A stretch of 64,000 nucleotides of DNA from Terriglobus roseus (GTDB lineage: Bacteria > Acidobacteriota > Terriglobia > Terriglobales > Acidobacteriaceae). The position numbers were made by a program, and so were the translations under genes. Positions 35,685 through 44,993 of this stretch are shown here, in pieces (within the stretch, counting starts at the first letter, position 1; every line of letters starts with the position of its first letter). The notes under the pieces were generated by a model that was given only the letters and a program-made list of their open reading frames with translations, had not been told where the DNA came from and ran no database searches. Location: NCBI RefSeq assembly GCF_900105625.1, contig NZ_FNSD01000001.1, forward strand, positions 186,001 to 250,000, given 5' to 3'.

Positions 35685-38131
35685 CGCCCACCATCCATCT
35701 GCAAGGAGAAGATCCCGCGATCGCGACGGTTCGGGTCGTTATCGCAGCGGGCAATCTCAAGCCTGCCCATCGGCAGGAATCCCTGCTGCGGCCCGACATC
35801 CGAAGGCCGGTCCATGCGTTCAAATCGCACCAGCCTCACGGACACCACACCATCCACCGCCTGTGCCGCGGCAATCAATGGACTTGCATACACTGTCTGT
35901 CCGAAGAAGAAATTCTCTGGCTTCAACACTGCCTCCAGCCCATCGCAGCCTGAGGAGGATAGGAAACGCTGCATCAGCGCGGTGTAGACGTCACTGCGGA
36001 ACCGGTTGGAGGCCACGCACACGGCCAGCGTGATCCGCAGACCGACGAGAATCGCATCCTCTACTTCGAGTCCGGTGCCCATCATCCGAAAGGGTTCGAG
36101 ACGAATCAGCGTCCGCTCTGCCAAATTCGACGGCGCTAGAGAGGATGGCTCCACGGAGACCAACCCCGCATACCAGGCTCCGGTCCATCGCATGGTGCCA
36201 CGCGCTTGCGTGATGTTCTTATCCAGCAGTGCGGCGGTGGCGTAATCGTCTTCCGTCACGCAGCGCAGTTGCGACTGGAAGGCAAAGGGAGCATGCTGAC
36301 GAATGTGTTCGGGAGTCTCCGCGTCTGCTGCCGCGGCGGCCGGTAGTGGATTACGCACGGATATCACAGGCAGCGTTGTGACCGTATGAAGCAGCGTGTC
36401 CGAGCCGGTCAGTCCAGAGCGTCCATTGCCAACGCGATAGCTTGCCGTAAACTGCTCTCCCGGATCCACCGCTGCACCATGCTGTCCGTCACCGAAGCGA
36501 AGCGAAGTCGCACCGCCGTCTTCAATCTCCAGCACAAACACGAGATCTTCTTCGGCACTCGCCAGCAGGTCTGGTTGCGAAGACCAGGATCGGCCACTGT
36601 CATCCTCTACCTCGATCTGCGGCAGAGCAGATGACGCGTCCGCGGTGGGGTTCAGAAAGAGGCTTGCAGGAGCCGACGCATCGAACGGCAACTGGAACGT
36701 GAGTGGACCGGAAGACAGCGTGGGTCGGAAGCGGGTCAGGGCCATTTCAGTAACCGCCCCGGAACTACAGGTGCAGCCGGTGGAGACCGGTGAGATCGGT
36801 GCATCCAGCACGGTGCCGAGCGACTCCTTCGCGACCCACACGCCCTGATCCGCAGGGACCGCGTTGCCATAGGCACGAGCCACACCGGAGATACTTTTGC
36901 TGCCATGCGCTGCGTCCAGCATTGACGAGATGCACAGCGAGAACGGCAGCGCATCCGCGACATCCCACTCGATCTCGGTGACGGGAGTATTGTTCAACGG
37001 GTCGACTAGCGGCTCGCCAGCATCATCCGCGACACGGACGCCTGTCAGGCGAACCGCCCAGCGGTGCGCAGTGTTCGCATCTTCTGCTTTCCCGGTCTTT
37101 GCACCCAGCACTTCTTCGAAGATCAGGACATCTCCCACTCGAAGGGTAGTGAGATTTTCGACCAGCGTGGCAGATGTTGCGCCCTGTCGCAGACAGCAGT
37201 TCATGTCGCTCCAGGTGTACAGGTCCATCGCATTCTGCTCTTGATACAAGCGCGCATCGAGCATGCTGGCGTAGACCGGCTGCCCATTCGACAGCAACAC
37301 ATTGAGCAGCGCGGTCTGCGATGGGTCATCCGGTGATAAGACGGGCGGGACACCTGCGGTGCGCACGTAGAACTCGGTGCCTGCAGGTAACACGAGATCG
37401 TCCTTCCCCGTGCTGACGCAGACCCATGTCCGGGCATTGCAGCCTTCGCCAATGCGGTAGTCCACAAGCCGCGCGTGGCGCCGCAGCGAGACTCGGCTAC
37501 GCGCCGTGCTCAGGTACGCCTCGGTGTTGACCGCATCCTGCATGTAACTCAACCGATCGGCGAGATAAGCCAGCAGTTCTACCAGCGTGATTCCTAAATC
37601 AGCAGCATGCGACTCTGTCCACGTCGGCATCAGCACCGAGAGCCGATCTAACATGCCCTGACGGAAACCTTCATAATCCTTCGCGAGATAGTTGATGGAA
37701 GGCGCGGCAATGGGAGCCTCGCCACAGCAGCTTTCCGTGTAGCAGTCTGCGGGCGAAGCACAGCCGGCCTTGAAGGAGAACGTGATCTCCGACAGCTGCG
37801 GGTCGAACGTCTCCGGTGGGTCCAGCGCATCGGCGCCAGCCCGCAGTTTCAGCGTGTAGGTCGAGAAATCTCCCGTGCCATCGAGTTGAATGCGGAGCGT
37901 GCGTGACGTCGCACCGTCGCGCAACGCGATGCTCATCACGTGTAACGGGGCACCACCGCTGACCGTGACCTGATCCACGCCCGGCACCACCATTGGTGTA
38001 CGCAACAGCGTTACATCTAGCGCTGTCCCACAGCCGGGAGTTCCTGCAACCTCCAGGTAATCGATGCCATTCAGCGAGGAGTGCGCAAGCACCTGCGCGC
38101 GCCGTCGTTGTGCAGAACAGAAGTAAGTCAT
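35681..38131 (-). CDS. Baseplate J-like protein (Afp11-type)
   Basis: The 816-residue protein carries the wedge motif LAKDYEGFRQGMLDRLSVL, then DLGITLVELLAYLADRLSY and DAVNTEAYLSTARSR. This is the N-terminal domain shared by eCIS and phage baseplate assembly proteins. A baseplate J core follows in the last third (VTEDDYATAALLDKNITQARG). The N-terminal 140 residues are a beta domain with Cys pairs. It would pair with the neighbouring 936-residue protein to build the wedges that link hub and sheath. The ATG ending at 38131 overlaps the gp25-like gene's stop by 4 nt. Confidence 0.85.
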   Translation of the reverse strand: MTYFCSAQRRRAQVLAHSSLNGIDYLEVAGTPGCGTALDVTLLRTPMVVPGVDQVTVSGGAPLHVMSIALRDGATSRTLRIQLDGTGDFSTYTLKLRAGADALDPPETFDPQLSEITFSFKAGCASPADCYTESCCGEAPIAAPSINYLAKDYEGFRQGMLDRLSVLMPTWTESHAADLGITLVELLAYLADRLSYMQDAVNTEAYLSTARSRVSLRRHARLVDYRIGEGCNARTWVCVSTGKDDLVLPAGTEFYVRTAGVPPVLSPDDPSQTALLNVLLSNGQPVYASMLDARLYQEQNAMDLYTWSDMNCCLRQGATSATLVENLTTLRVGDVLIFEEVLGAKTGKAEDANTAHRWAVRLTGVRVADDAGEPLVDPLNNTPVTEIEWDVADALPFSLCISSMLDAAHGSKSISGVARAYGNAVPADQGVWVAKESLGTVLDAPISPVSTGCTCSSGAVTEMALTRFRPTLSSGPLTFQLPFDASAPASLFLNPTADASSALPQIEVEDDSGRSWSSQPDLLASAEEDLVFVLEIEDGGATSLRFGDGQHGAAVDPGEQFTASYRVGNGRSGLTGSDTLLHTVTTLPVISVRNPLPAAAAADAETPEHIRQHAPFAFQSQLRCVTEDDYATAALLDKNITQARGTMRWTGAWYAGLVSVEPSSLAPSNLAERTLIRLEPFRMMGTGLEVEDAILVGLRITLAVCVASNRFRSDVYTALMQRFLSSSGCDGLEAVLKPENFFFGQTVYASPLIAAAQAVDGVVSVRLVRFERMDRPSDVGPQQGFLPMGRLEIARCDNDPNRRDRGIFSLQMDGGR

Positions 38132-38493
38132 ACGGCACCTCCTCCCACCTGGAATTGCTCTGTATGGGGCTGGCCCGTCTCCATCACGGAATACTGCACG
38201 GTGATGGTCACCGTGGAATCATTACCGTCGACTGAGACGGCCTCAACACGCACAACATCCAGCAGCCATTGCTGCAGCGCCCCTTGAATCAACTGGTTCT
38301 GCGTCGCCAGCATCATCGCGCTGTTCGGCTCAAAGACCAGCCGTGAAGCACCGCTCCCGAAGTTCGGGCGGTTCACACGTTCTCCCGGCGCGGTTAACAG
38401 GATCTGTTCAATCATCTGCCGGATGTGCGCCAGACGCGGCGTCCCGGCCGTGATGCCGGTGCTGTCGAAGCCGTAAGGAAAACGCAGATCCAT
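38128..38493 (-). CDS. gp25/GPW-like baseplate wedge protein (Afp9-type)
   Basis: The 121-residue protein belongs to the T4 gp25/GPW family (PF04965). It begins MDLRFPYGFDSTG and continues with LAHIRQMIEQILLTAPGERV, NRPNFGSGA and SRLVFEPNS, the typical order of the family, ending in strands around SVDGNDSTVTITVQYSV. gp25 joins the wedge to the first sheath ring and has lysozyme-like folding without activity. The ATG ending at 38493 has GAGGT 7 nt upstream. The longer frame to 38709 reads back through the PAAR-like gene and is rejected. Confidence 0.9.
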   Translation of the reverse strand: MDLRFPYGFDSTGITAGTPRLAHIRQMIEQILLTAPGERVNRPNFGSGASRLVFEPNSAMMLATQNQLIQGALQQWLLDVVRVEAVSVDGNDSTVTITVQYSVMETGQPHTEQFQVGGGAV

Positions 38494-38516
38494 AACAATT
38501 ACCTCGACCGTTCCTG

Positions 38517-38834
38517 TTACGTCGCCATCACCCGTACCTGCGTCACCACCGGCATCAGCGGTGTGCCGTTCGGAACACAGACAGCCTGCCCTGTAGCAAC
38601 CACAAGCGGTTGCCCGACAGAGAGAACACGTGTGGTTCCCGTGACCCATTGCCCTGTAAGGCACGGCAGCAGTGGCGGTGGTGCCAGCGGGCATCCCGCA
38701 ACGACCCACGGCGCGGCGATGAGGCAGGAGGGCGCGCCACCGAGCATCACGCGCGGATTCGGTGCGGTCGGCATGGCCTGCCCGCCGTGGCTACATAAAA
38801 CGGTTGCTCCCACCTGCACTAATGGTCCCGGCAT
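38517..38834 (-). CDS. PAAR-like spike tip protein (Afp10-type)
   Basis: The 105-residue protein is rich in Pro, Gly, Val and Cys and follows the PAAR pattern: MPGPLVQVGATVLCSHGGQAM, then PRVMLGGAP, a Cys-rich turn and strands ending in VTQVRVMAT (runs shortened). Three repeated Pro-Ala/Gly turns and the Cys/His residues would make a metal-bound cone sharpening the spike. It follows the spike gene with a 25-nt gap and precedes gp25. The ATG ending at 38834 has AAAGGAG upstream. Effectors can be attached to such tips, but none is fused here. Confidence 0.75.
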   Translation of the reverse strand: MPGPLVQVGATVLCSHGGQAMPTAPNPRVMLGGAPSCLIAAPWVVAGCPLAPPPLLPCLTGQWVTGTTRVLSVGQPLVVATGQAVCVPNGTPLMPVVTQVRVMAT

Positions 38835-38859
38835 CGCTTCGCTCCTTTCTGCTCCTCAC

Positions 38860-39366
38860 TTACACAACCTGCAGAGCGCCTCCGTTGATGGTCACGGCCG
38901 GCCCCGTCATCATGATGGTGGCGCCCTGTCCGTTGCTGATGGTGATTCCCGTGTCATTCACCGCAATCATTGCGCCTGTCGTTGTCTTCAGCAGGATGCC
39001 GCCGGTCGGTCCCGGAACATCGCTCACCACCAGCGTGTTCTGTCCTGTGGTCTGGATCACCAGTTGCTGCAAACCCGGCGGCGCTGCAAGTGCAAGCGCT
39101 GGTATCTCGGCAGAGCTGCCCCAGAAGCCTCCAACCCAGATCGGATAATCCGGGTCCCCACCTTCAAACTCGACCCACACACCGGATTGCACCGCCGGCA
39201 GCACGAACATGCCGCTTTGAATGCCTGCAAAGGGAAAGCAAGGCATCGCCCAGGTTGACGGCAACAGCCCTCCCACGGCGGCCACCTGTACCATGAGCCG
39301 TCCCATCTGCATGGGGTCTACGTTGACCAGCACCGTGCCACGATATTTTCCGTAATACTTCGCCAA
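38860..39366 (-). CDS. Spike protein, gpV/gp5-like (OB-fold and beta-helix)
   Basis: The 168-residue protein starts with an OB-fold domain (MAKYYGKYRGTVLVNVDP, then GRLMVQVAAVGG and GVWVEFEGGDPDYPIWVGGF), the signature of baseplate protein V and the gp5/VgrG N-terminal region. The short C-terminal repeat stretch GILLKTTTGAMIAVNDTGI forms the start of a trimeric beta-helix needle. In Afp8 this part is fused to the gpD hub. Here it is a separate gene directly after the gpD-like gene. The start is TTG at 39366 with AAAGGAG 6 nt upstream. Confidence 0.85.
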   Translation of the reverse strand: MAKYYGKYRGTVLVNVDPMQMGRLMVQVAAVGGLLPSTWAMPCFPFAGIQSGMFVLPAVQSGVWVEFEGGDPDYPIWVGGFWGSSAEIPALALAAPPGLQQLVIQTTGQNTLVVSDVPGPTGGILLKTTTGAMIAVNDTGITISNGQGATIMMTGPAVTINGGALQVV

Positions 39367-39381
39367 GCGGCTCTCCTTTGA

Positions 39382-40515
39382 TCAGTAAGGCAATGCCGGA
39401 ACCAGCGGGATGTTTGAAATCAGTGCATTCCGCTTGAGTGTGAAGCTCTGCTTGTACTGCCCCGGCTGAATGGTGTGCGTCGTGCTTTCCACGTAATGCA
39501 GCCCATCAAACGCAAGGCCTGCACCGCGCACGCCCACAAGCGACCGCGCTCTCAGAATCCATCCATACCGCTGCACATCCAGCGTTCCGTCGCCGGTCAC
39601 AACGTCGCTCGTCTCCACGGCCTTGGCCCATAGCCGCATCAGCGTCTGTGCCACGGGCTTATTCGAGACGTCGTCCAGCGGCTCAATCTTTTGCGGCACG
39701 GGAATCACCAGTCCCAAAGGCGGACTGAACGGTGTTACAGCCGGGATCGGCACCGGAATGATTGCCTTCGTCAACGGATCCTGTATGTACGCCAACGGCA
39801 TCACGGACTCCTGCGTCTGGTAGCGGAAGTTGAGCGACTCCACGTTGGTCCAGCTGTCCATGTTTGCGTTCAACGCCGGCTGCGGTATGCCGATGCGCAC
39901 GCTCGGCCCCCAATAGGCGGTGCTTGTTCCGGGCAACAGGCCCGGCTCAACATAGAAGACGTATCCCACCTCCTCCGCAAGCTTACGGATGTAAGCAAGG
40001 TCGGTGCCCTCTTGTGTCGGGATCTTTTCTACGGGTACTTCCACGTCCGGTGCGGGCACCGGGATGACCATCGGAACGATGCCGAAGACGGCGTACTTCG
40101 CAAGGATGGTGAGAACACGCAGATCCGGCGTCATGCCTGGATAGGGCACGCCATTCATCTTCACAAGATCCATCACGGCAGAGAGATCCTGTCCTGTCAG
40201 GACTAACTTCGAACTGCCGTGCATGGCATCGGGCGCAATCTCGTGGTGCTGAATTACACCGTCCATGACAACCTGCGGTATGCCCCCGAAGGTAACCATC
40301 AGGATCACTCGCAGCATGGGAATCGGGCCGCCTGCAGCAAGGAGAAAGAGGGTCTGCAGGATTGAATTATTCGCCAAGGTGAACGTCAGTTGGAAGCCGC
40401 TGCGATCCGATGAGTTCGTGATCTCCACGGATGTCAGCGCATCGGTCACAGGCTTCGGCACGGGCACCGCGATCACGGGTCCGGCAAGCAGTGTCAGGTA
40501 GAGTCCGTTAGCCAT
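39382..40515 (-). CDS. gpD-like baseplate hub protein
   Basis: The 377-residue protein resembles phage late control protein D and the N-terminal half of Afp8. It begins MANGLYLTLLAGPVIAVPV and includes EITNSSDRSGFQLTFTLAN, GVIQHHEIAPDAMHGSSKL, KIPTQEGTDLAYIRKLAEEV and GYVFYVEPGLL. These are hub domains that form a trimer carrying the spike. A segment of Pro-Val repeats (IIPVPIPAVTPFSPP) may be a loop. The ATG ending at 40515 overlaps the LysM gene's stop by 8 nt. The longer frame back to 40617 was rejected because it overlaps further and has no ribosome site. Confidence 0.85.
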   Translation of the reverse strand: MANGLYLTLLAGPVIAVPVPKPVTDALTSVEITNSSDRSGFQLTFTLANNSILQTLFLLAAGGPIPMLRVILMVTFGGIPQVVMDGVIQHHEIAPDAMHGSSKLVLTGQDLSAVMDLVKMNGVPYPGMTPDLRVLTILAKYAVFGIVPMVIPVPAPDVEVPVEKIPTQEGTDLAYIRKLAEEVGYVFYVEPGLLPGTSTAYWGPSVRIGIPQPALNANMDSWTNVESLNFRYQTQESVMPLAYIQDPLTKAIIPVPIPAVTPFSPPLGLVIPVPQKIEPLDDVSNKPVAQTLMRLWAKAVETSDVVTGDGTLDVQRYGWILRARSLVGVRGAGLAFDGLHYVESTTHTIQPGQYKQSFTLKRNALISNIPLVPALPY

Positions 40516-40873
40516 TGCGGGACCCCGGTGGAAGATTCGAGGCCAGCGGAATCCTGATAGCGATTCCCGGCTCCTCGGTGAGGGCCTCTGCATCGGTCGC
40601 GGCATTTGCGTCGGCAATCATCCAGAACAGCAACGGATCGCCTAGAAACTTTGCCGCCAGGTTATCCAGCCGGTCCCCCTGCTGCACCGTGTAAGTGCGC
40701 GTCGAAGAGTACACCGCGATCTGCGGGAGAATGCGTCGTGAGAGGTAGCGAACAGCAACGCCGTCGGGGCCCACGTACTCCTGCGTCGCGGCGCCGTAGT
40801 ACCGGCTGGAAGGGTTCGTTGGCGCGCCGGTGCCGGCGGCGGATTGAATCATCGATGCGAGTGCGCTATCCAT
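40508..40873 (-). CDS. LysM-domain baseplate protein
   Basis: The 121-residue protein has a C-terminal LysM domain (YTVQQGDRLDNLAAKFLGDPLL, key part DRLDNLAAKFLGD) preceded by a segment with RILPQIAVYSSTR. In contractile injection systems the LysM adaptor (Afp7-type) contacts the tube base and hub rather than a cell wall. The ATG ending at 40873 has AGGAG 8 nt upstream. A GTG three codons earlier lies too close to that site. It is placed between the CIS-tube type gene and the hub gene, as in related loci. Confidence 0.85.
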   Translation of the reverse strand: MDSALASMIQSAAGTGAPTNPSSRYYGAATQEYVGPDGVAVRYLSRRILPQIAVYSSTRTYTVQQGDRLDNLAAKFLGDPLLFWMIADANAATDAEALTEEPGIAIRIPLASNLPPGSRNG

Positions 40874-40890
40874 CTCTTCCACTCCTCTCT

Positions 40891-41493
40891 TCAGGCTCTG
40901 CGTGCCATTGCTTCCTTGCCCATCTGGTATGCCATGTACACCGCTCCCACGGGCGACAGGAAGCCAGCGTCACTGACGCTCAATACGCGCAGATCGAGCG
41001 CTATCTTTGCGCGAATCGGATTCAACTGTGCGTCAAATGCCTCTTCCGTAATTTCAAAGCCCGTGATGCGCACCGGCGTCACACGGTTCGTGCCCCATGC
41101 CAGCAGCGTCAGCGGAGAAGACATGGGCAGAATCTCGATGGTTCCGATGAGCGAGAGGATTTCGTTCACGATCATCTCTGTGCTGCTCGGATAGAGCAGC
41201 GTCTCCAGCAACGCCATCTGCGGCTGCAGGCCAACGCTGGTGGCCGTGGCATCGCCCGCCTCAAGACTGTCGGTGGCATCCAGTTCCACCGTTAGACGGA
41301 TGGTCTCAACCGGTGGCCCCTTCAATCGGAGCAGTTCACTACGATCTGGCTCCTCGCCCGGTGTTTGCGGCTTCAGCGAGCGTGTGATGGTTTCGGGGTT
41401 GTACTGCAGCGCGATCCGGCCCATGGGTATGCCCGTATTCGGCTCCAGCAATACCAGCGCGCCCTTGACCAAGCGAGGAGAGATATTAGGCAC
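40891..41493 (-). CDS. Contractile injection system tube-type protein
   Basis: The 200-residue protein fits the CIS_tube type family. It begins with a variable lead, then LVKGALVLLEPNTG, LQYNPETITRSLKPQ, TIRLTVELDATDSLEAGD and LLAWGTNRVTPVRITGFEITEE (key run TNRVTPVRITGFEITEE). In Afp-like particles this domain caps the baseplate end of the tube, often fused to LysM. Here LysM is a separate next gene. The GTG at 41493 has GGAGG 6 nt upstream, and the frame overlaps the previous gene by 8 nt. Confidence 0.8.
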   Translation of the reverse strand: MPNISPRLVKGALVLLEPNTGIPMGRIALQYNPETITRSLKPQTPGEEPDRSELLRLKGPPVETIRLTVELDATDSLEAGDATATSVGLQPQMALLETLLYPSSTEMIVNEILSLIGTIEILPMSSPLTLLAWGTNRVTPVRITGFEITEEAFDAQLNPIRAKIALDLRVLSVSDAGFLSPVGAVYMAYQMGKEAMARRA

Positions 41494-41821
41494 GCGTCAC
41501 CTCCTCGCGTCTTTGATCAGTCGTCTTCAATGCCCGCAGCAGACCCGCAGCGACCTGCCGTGCCGCGTCTTCCACCGTTGCACCGGCCGAGAGCGCTGGG
41601 ATGGCAAGACGGTTCAGGTGGAGGTTACCGCCATGCGTAAGCCCCTGCCCCTGCTGCATGCCCTGCGTCATGGCCTTCTGCAAAGCCAAGTGAAAGCGCT
41701 CGCCAGCATCCGCTCCAAAGCCGCGCAGCGACAATCGACCAATCTGCAGCCTTACCTGCGGTGCCGCGGCTCCGTGCCCTGCACCCGCTGCCGGCATCGA
41801 CTTCCCCGGAATTGGTCTCAT
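41486..41821 (-). CDS. Small eCIS-operon protein of unknown function
   Basis: The 111-residue protein is rich in Gly, Ala, Gln and Arg (MRPIPGKSMPAAGAGHG, then IGRLSLRGFGADAGERFHLAL and a helix-rich end DAARQVAAGLLRALKTTD). It is predicted soluble with an Arg-rich tail. The start is the ATG overlapping the ATPase stop by ATGA (41818-41821). The longer frame to 42049 is a shadow of the ATPase gene. Its place between ATPase and tube-type genes suggests an assembly function. No family is recognised. Confidence 0.7.
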   Translation of the reverse strand: MRPIPGKSMPAAGAGHGAAAPQVRLQIGRLSLRGFGADAGERFHLALQKAMTQGMQQGQGLTHGGNLHLNRLAIPALSAGATVEDAARQVAAGLLRALKTTDQRREEVTRA

Positions 41822-43728
41822 ATCCACCCCCCGGTCTCGGATGGCGTAAGGATCTTGTCCATCTTGGTGTACTCCGTGCGAACGCCTGCAGCGATGTGGC
41901 TCATGCGAACCGGCAGTTCGTCGTTCGCTGCCATGTACGCAGCGTGCATGGCGATGTTGCGGATGACCGCGCCTGAGACATGCAAGTGCGCCAGTTGTTC
42001 TGGCTTCAGCCCCTCGGTGGGTGTCGCCGATGGGAAGACGCGCGACCACATCTGCCGGCGTGACGCCTCGTCTGGAAATGGAAACTGCACGATGAAGCGA
42101 ATCCTTCGCAGGAAGGCTGGGTCCAACGCCCGCTGCATGTTTGTCGTCAAGATAGCGATGCCGCTGTACGACTCCATGCGCTGCAGAAGGTAGCTGACCT
42201 CAAGATTCGCGTATCGGTCATGGCTGTCTTTCACTTCGCTGCGCTTGCCAAAGAGCGCATCTGCCTCGTCGAACAACAGCAACGCGCCGCTTTGCTCCGC
42301 AGCATCAAAGACCCGCTTCAGGTTTTTCTCGGTTTCACCGATGTACTTGCTCACAATGGCAGCAAGATCAATCTGGTAAAGATCCAACCCAAGTTCGCCC
42401 GCAAGAATCTCCGCAGCCATCGTCTTGCCCGTGCCGCTGGGCCCGGCAAAGAGTGCGGTCAGGCCCGTGCCGCGCGCATAGCGTGAGGAGAATCCCCAAT
42501 CCTGGTTCACTCGCCGACGATGACGCACGTGCATCATCAGCTCCCGGAGCGTCTCCTTCTGTGATTCAGGCAGCTCCATGTCTTCCCAACGAGCACGCGG
42601 GTCGATCCGCTGCGCCAACCCTTCAAGCGGTCGCCGTGCATGATCCCGGCAGCTTTGCAGGAGTGCATCGGCAAGCGTTCCGTCATCCTCCGCCGACTGT
42701 CTCGAGGACACATCCAAAGCAGCCAAGCGGATCGTTCCTTCGTCGAACCGGAAGGCATCGACCAGGCGATCCAGTTGACCGTTCAGCGATGCACCGGGCG
42801 CTCCCAGGCTCTCAAGCCACAGGTGCTTGCGGTCCTCCGGACCCGGCTGCGCCATGCGGACCGGCAGGCCCTCAACGTGCTCCATCGCACTACCTGCCTC
42901 CGCAAGCACTGCGAGTGGGACCTGCACGGAGCGGACCCATGCAACGGCTGCGGCAGTCACCTCTGCACTGTCGGCTGCAGAGGTTTCCAGCAGCAGCGCT
43001 GCACCGGTCAGTACCGCTTCGCGAGTCCAATGACGAGCGGCAATCTCGCGCTCTATCGTGGCCGTGGGCAGGTCCGCCGCGCGAAGCTGGAATGGCAGGA
43101 GGTCCGTTTCACCACAAGCCTCACCGAAGATCCGCCTTGCCGCGGAAGGATCACTTCCCAACAGCACCACCGGCTTCGCCGGACGTCGTGAGTCTCTCTG
43201 CCAGTGAGCGGCGATTCTCCGGGCGTCTTCCCCCAAGCCATTGAACTCTGCCGCAGCAAGCGGACGCACCAGCCATTCCAGCACTGCATCCAGCGACGGC
43301 ACACCCAGCAAGTATTGGAGGATGCGCTCATCGAGTTTCAAGGGTGCCTGTAGCAAGCTTTGCGATGGTCCTTCTTCCACTAAACGCCAGTACCGCAGCG
43401 GATGCAGCCGGCTCAATGCGCTCCAGTGCGCACCATCGATCTGAGTCATGGCCATTGCAAACGTGGGCCATGATGCCCGATCGTCACCATTCGCGATCGC
43501 ACACGCCTGCAGGAACCTTGTCTCGAGCGCAGCTCCTGTACAGAGCAGCAACAGGTCACGCTCAAAGTCACTCAGGCCAAATTGCGTGACCACGCGATCC
43601 AGCGGACGCCGGCTGACACTCGACGGAGTTCCCTCGGTGGCGACAGCTTCCGGCTGCTCGCCACCGACCATCGCGTAGACGCGATCCAGTTCGTCAGCAA
43701 GCGTCATCGTCTGTAGCGACTCACTCAT
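41818..43728 (-). CDS. AAA+ ATPase of the eCIS (Afp15-type)
   Basis: The 636-residue protein has a full AAA+ domain at about 400-630: Walker A GPSGTGKT (429-436), Walker B LLLFDEAD (484-491), the arginine region LDPAFLRRIRF and the sensor segment. The N-terminal 390 residues look like a decayed second AAA module (PVVLLGSDPSAARRIFGE lacks the GKT). Afp15-type ATPases are needed for particle assembly or for loading and are found in nearly all eCIS loci, where they separate these from phage tails. The ATG overlaps the preceding gene by ATGA. Confidence 0.92.
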   Translation of the reverse strand: MSESLQTMTLADELDRVYAMVGGEQPEAVATEGTPSSVSRRPLDRVVTQFGLSDFERDLLLLCTGAALETRFLQACAIANGDDRASWPTFAMAMTQIDGAHWSALSRLHPLRYWRLVEEGPSQSLLQAPLKLDERILQYLLGVPSLDAVLEWLVRPLAAAEFNGLGEDARRIAAHWQRDSRRPAKPVVLLGSDPSAARRIFGEACGETDLLPFQLRAADLPTATIEREIAARHWTREAVLTGAALLLETSAADSAEVTAAAVAWVRSVQVPLAVLAEAGSAMEHVEGLPVRMAQPGPEDRKHLWLESLGAPGASLNGQLDRLVDAFRFDEGTIRLAALDVSSRQSAEDDGTLADALLQSCRDHARRPLEGLAQRIDPRARWEDMELPESQKETLRELMMHVRHRRRVNQDWGFSSRYARGTGLTALFAGPSGTGKTMAAEILAGELGLDLYQIDLAAIVSKYIGETEKNLKRVFDAAEQSGALLLFDEADALFGKRSEVKDSHDRYANLEVSYLLQRMESYSGIAILTTNMQRALDPAFLRRIRFIVQFPFPDEASRRQMWSRVFPSATPTEGLKPEQLAHLHVSGAVIRNIAMHAAYMAANDELPVRMSHIAAGVRTEYTKMDKILTPSETGGWI

Positions 43729-44993
43729 GCCGTCACCTTCAACTGCGGGAAGAACTGTCCAAGCGTGGGACTACCCGGCGTTCCATCCACCACGAGCAGA
43801 CTCTGTGCACCATCCACCTCGACGCGTAGTGGTGACTTGAAGGGTCCCCATGTCGCGGGGATGGGAAACACCAGTGCCGTTGCGGACTCCGGCGCTGTCG
43901 GGGGACGGGCCGGGATCTCGAGGGAGAGGCTCCCTGCAAACAATCGGACCCGTTGTCCGCGCCCCACGGCTGGCTGAACGTTCACGGTCAGGTTCGTTCC
44001 CTTTGCCACGGTGATTACAGACGCCGGCGTTATGGGCGACACGTCCGTGAGGGTTGGCGCGAGCATGAAGACGGCGCTGCCCGACTCAAACGCGCGATGC
44101 GGATCAGCCGCAGTGCCGAACTGTACCGAGCGCACGATGCGGACGGGGACGGCTCCAGCTCGCACCGAAGTTGGCAGAACAACCCGAACGGTCGTCGCCT
44201 GAACCGTGGAAGGACTGGTTGGAGTCGCGCCAGCGAAGGAGACCGCAGTATCGGCGGGCGTATCGCCCAGGAAGTTGCGGCCCGTGATCGTGAGTGTGTC
44301 GCCTGTGAAGGCAGTGGCGGGAGCGATGGCATCGATCGTCGGAATGTCCGCCGGCAGCACAGCAAGGTTGCGTTTCTGCACTGGCAGATTCGACCGCACG
44401 GGCTGCGTATCGCGAATGAGCACCACGGATACCTGGTAGGAAGTGGTTGGCCGGTAGTGCGTTGAGAACGCCATCCACAACCGCGAGATTTCTTCGTTCG
44501 AGAGCGCCTCTGGTGTGATCTTGAGTTGTTCGAACTGGCTTGCGAGAGAGGTCTTGCTGACGAGCTTGGCCTCTTCTGTTGCGGCGCCCAGCGCTGCCAA
44601 CGCATCCGAAATCGTGTCCCGCGAGATCATCGGATTGTTGTGGAAGACCTCCATGGCCCAGCCCAACAGGATCTCCGGGTCATATTGCGTGGCGCCGTAC
44701 GCCGAGACAAGATAGTGCAGGTTTAAAGCCAGCGGAGGGTTCGTCAGCAGCCCACCGGAAACATCGCGGCTGGGAAGCTCCGCGTTGCGGTAACCCGTGT
44801 TGAGGCTGGCGTAGTACATAAACAAATTGATCCTTGGCTGCTCGTCCGGTCCCGTCGGAATCAGATCTGGCGGGTTCGCACTGATGGAAGTGGGCGACGT
44901 AAGCAGCGTGCCCGGCCCACCATCGGTAAGTGCCGACAGCAACAACGAGCGAAGGACCGCACTCACTCCACTGATCGCCAAGTATCCGTTCAT
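43725..44993 (-). CDS. DUF4255 tail-terminator protein (Afp16-type) with TIG/IPT domain
   Basis: The 422-residue protein has the DUF4255/Pvc16 N-terminal domain (about 1-190: YLAISGVSAVLRSLLLSAL, then PDEQPRINLFMYYASLN, LALNLHYLVSAYG, DPEILLGWAMEVFHNNP). This domain is used as the terminator cap at the distal end of sheath and tube. It is followed by an Ig-like TIG/IPT domain at about 225-310 (IDAIAPATAFTGDTLTITGR) and a second beta domain of about 100 residues. Afp16 alone is about 300 residues, so the extra Ig-like domain is an addition in this locus. The ATG overlaps the upstream linker gene by 4 nt. Confidence 0.88.
   Translation of the reverse strand: MNGYLAISGVSAVLRSLLLSALTDGGPGTLLTSPTSISANPPDLIPTGPDEQPRINLFMYYASLNTGYRNAELPSRDVSGGLLTNPPLALNLHYLVSAYGATQYDPEILLGWAMEVFHNNPMISRDTISDALAALGAATEEAKLVSKTSLASQFEQLKITPEALSNEEISRLWMAFSTHYRPTTSYQVSVVLIRDTQPVRSNLPVQKRNLAVLPADIPTIDAIAPATAFTGDTLTITGRNFLGDTPADTAVSFAGATPTSPSTVQATTVRVVLPTSVRAGAVPVRIVRSVQFGTAADPHRAFESGSAVFMLAPTLTDVSPITPASVITVAKGTNLTVNVQPAVGRGQRVRLFAGSLSLEIPARPPTAPESATALVFPIPATWGPFKSPLRVEVDGAQSLLVVDGTPGSPTLGQFFPQLKVTA

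Noticed and set aside
38494-38709. N-terminal extension of the gp25-like protein
   Set aside because: It is the PAAR-like gene read in another frame. Family length and ribosome site support the ATG ending at 38493.
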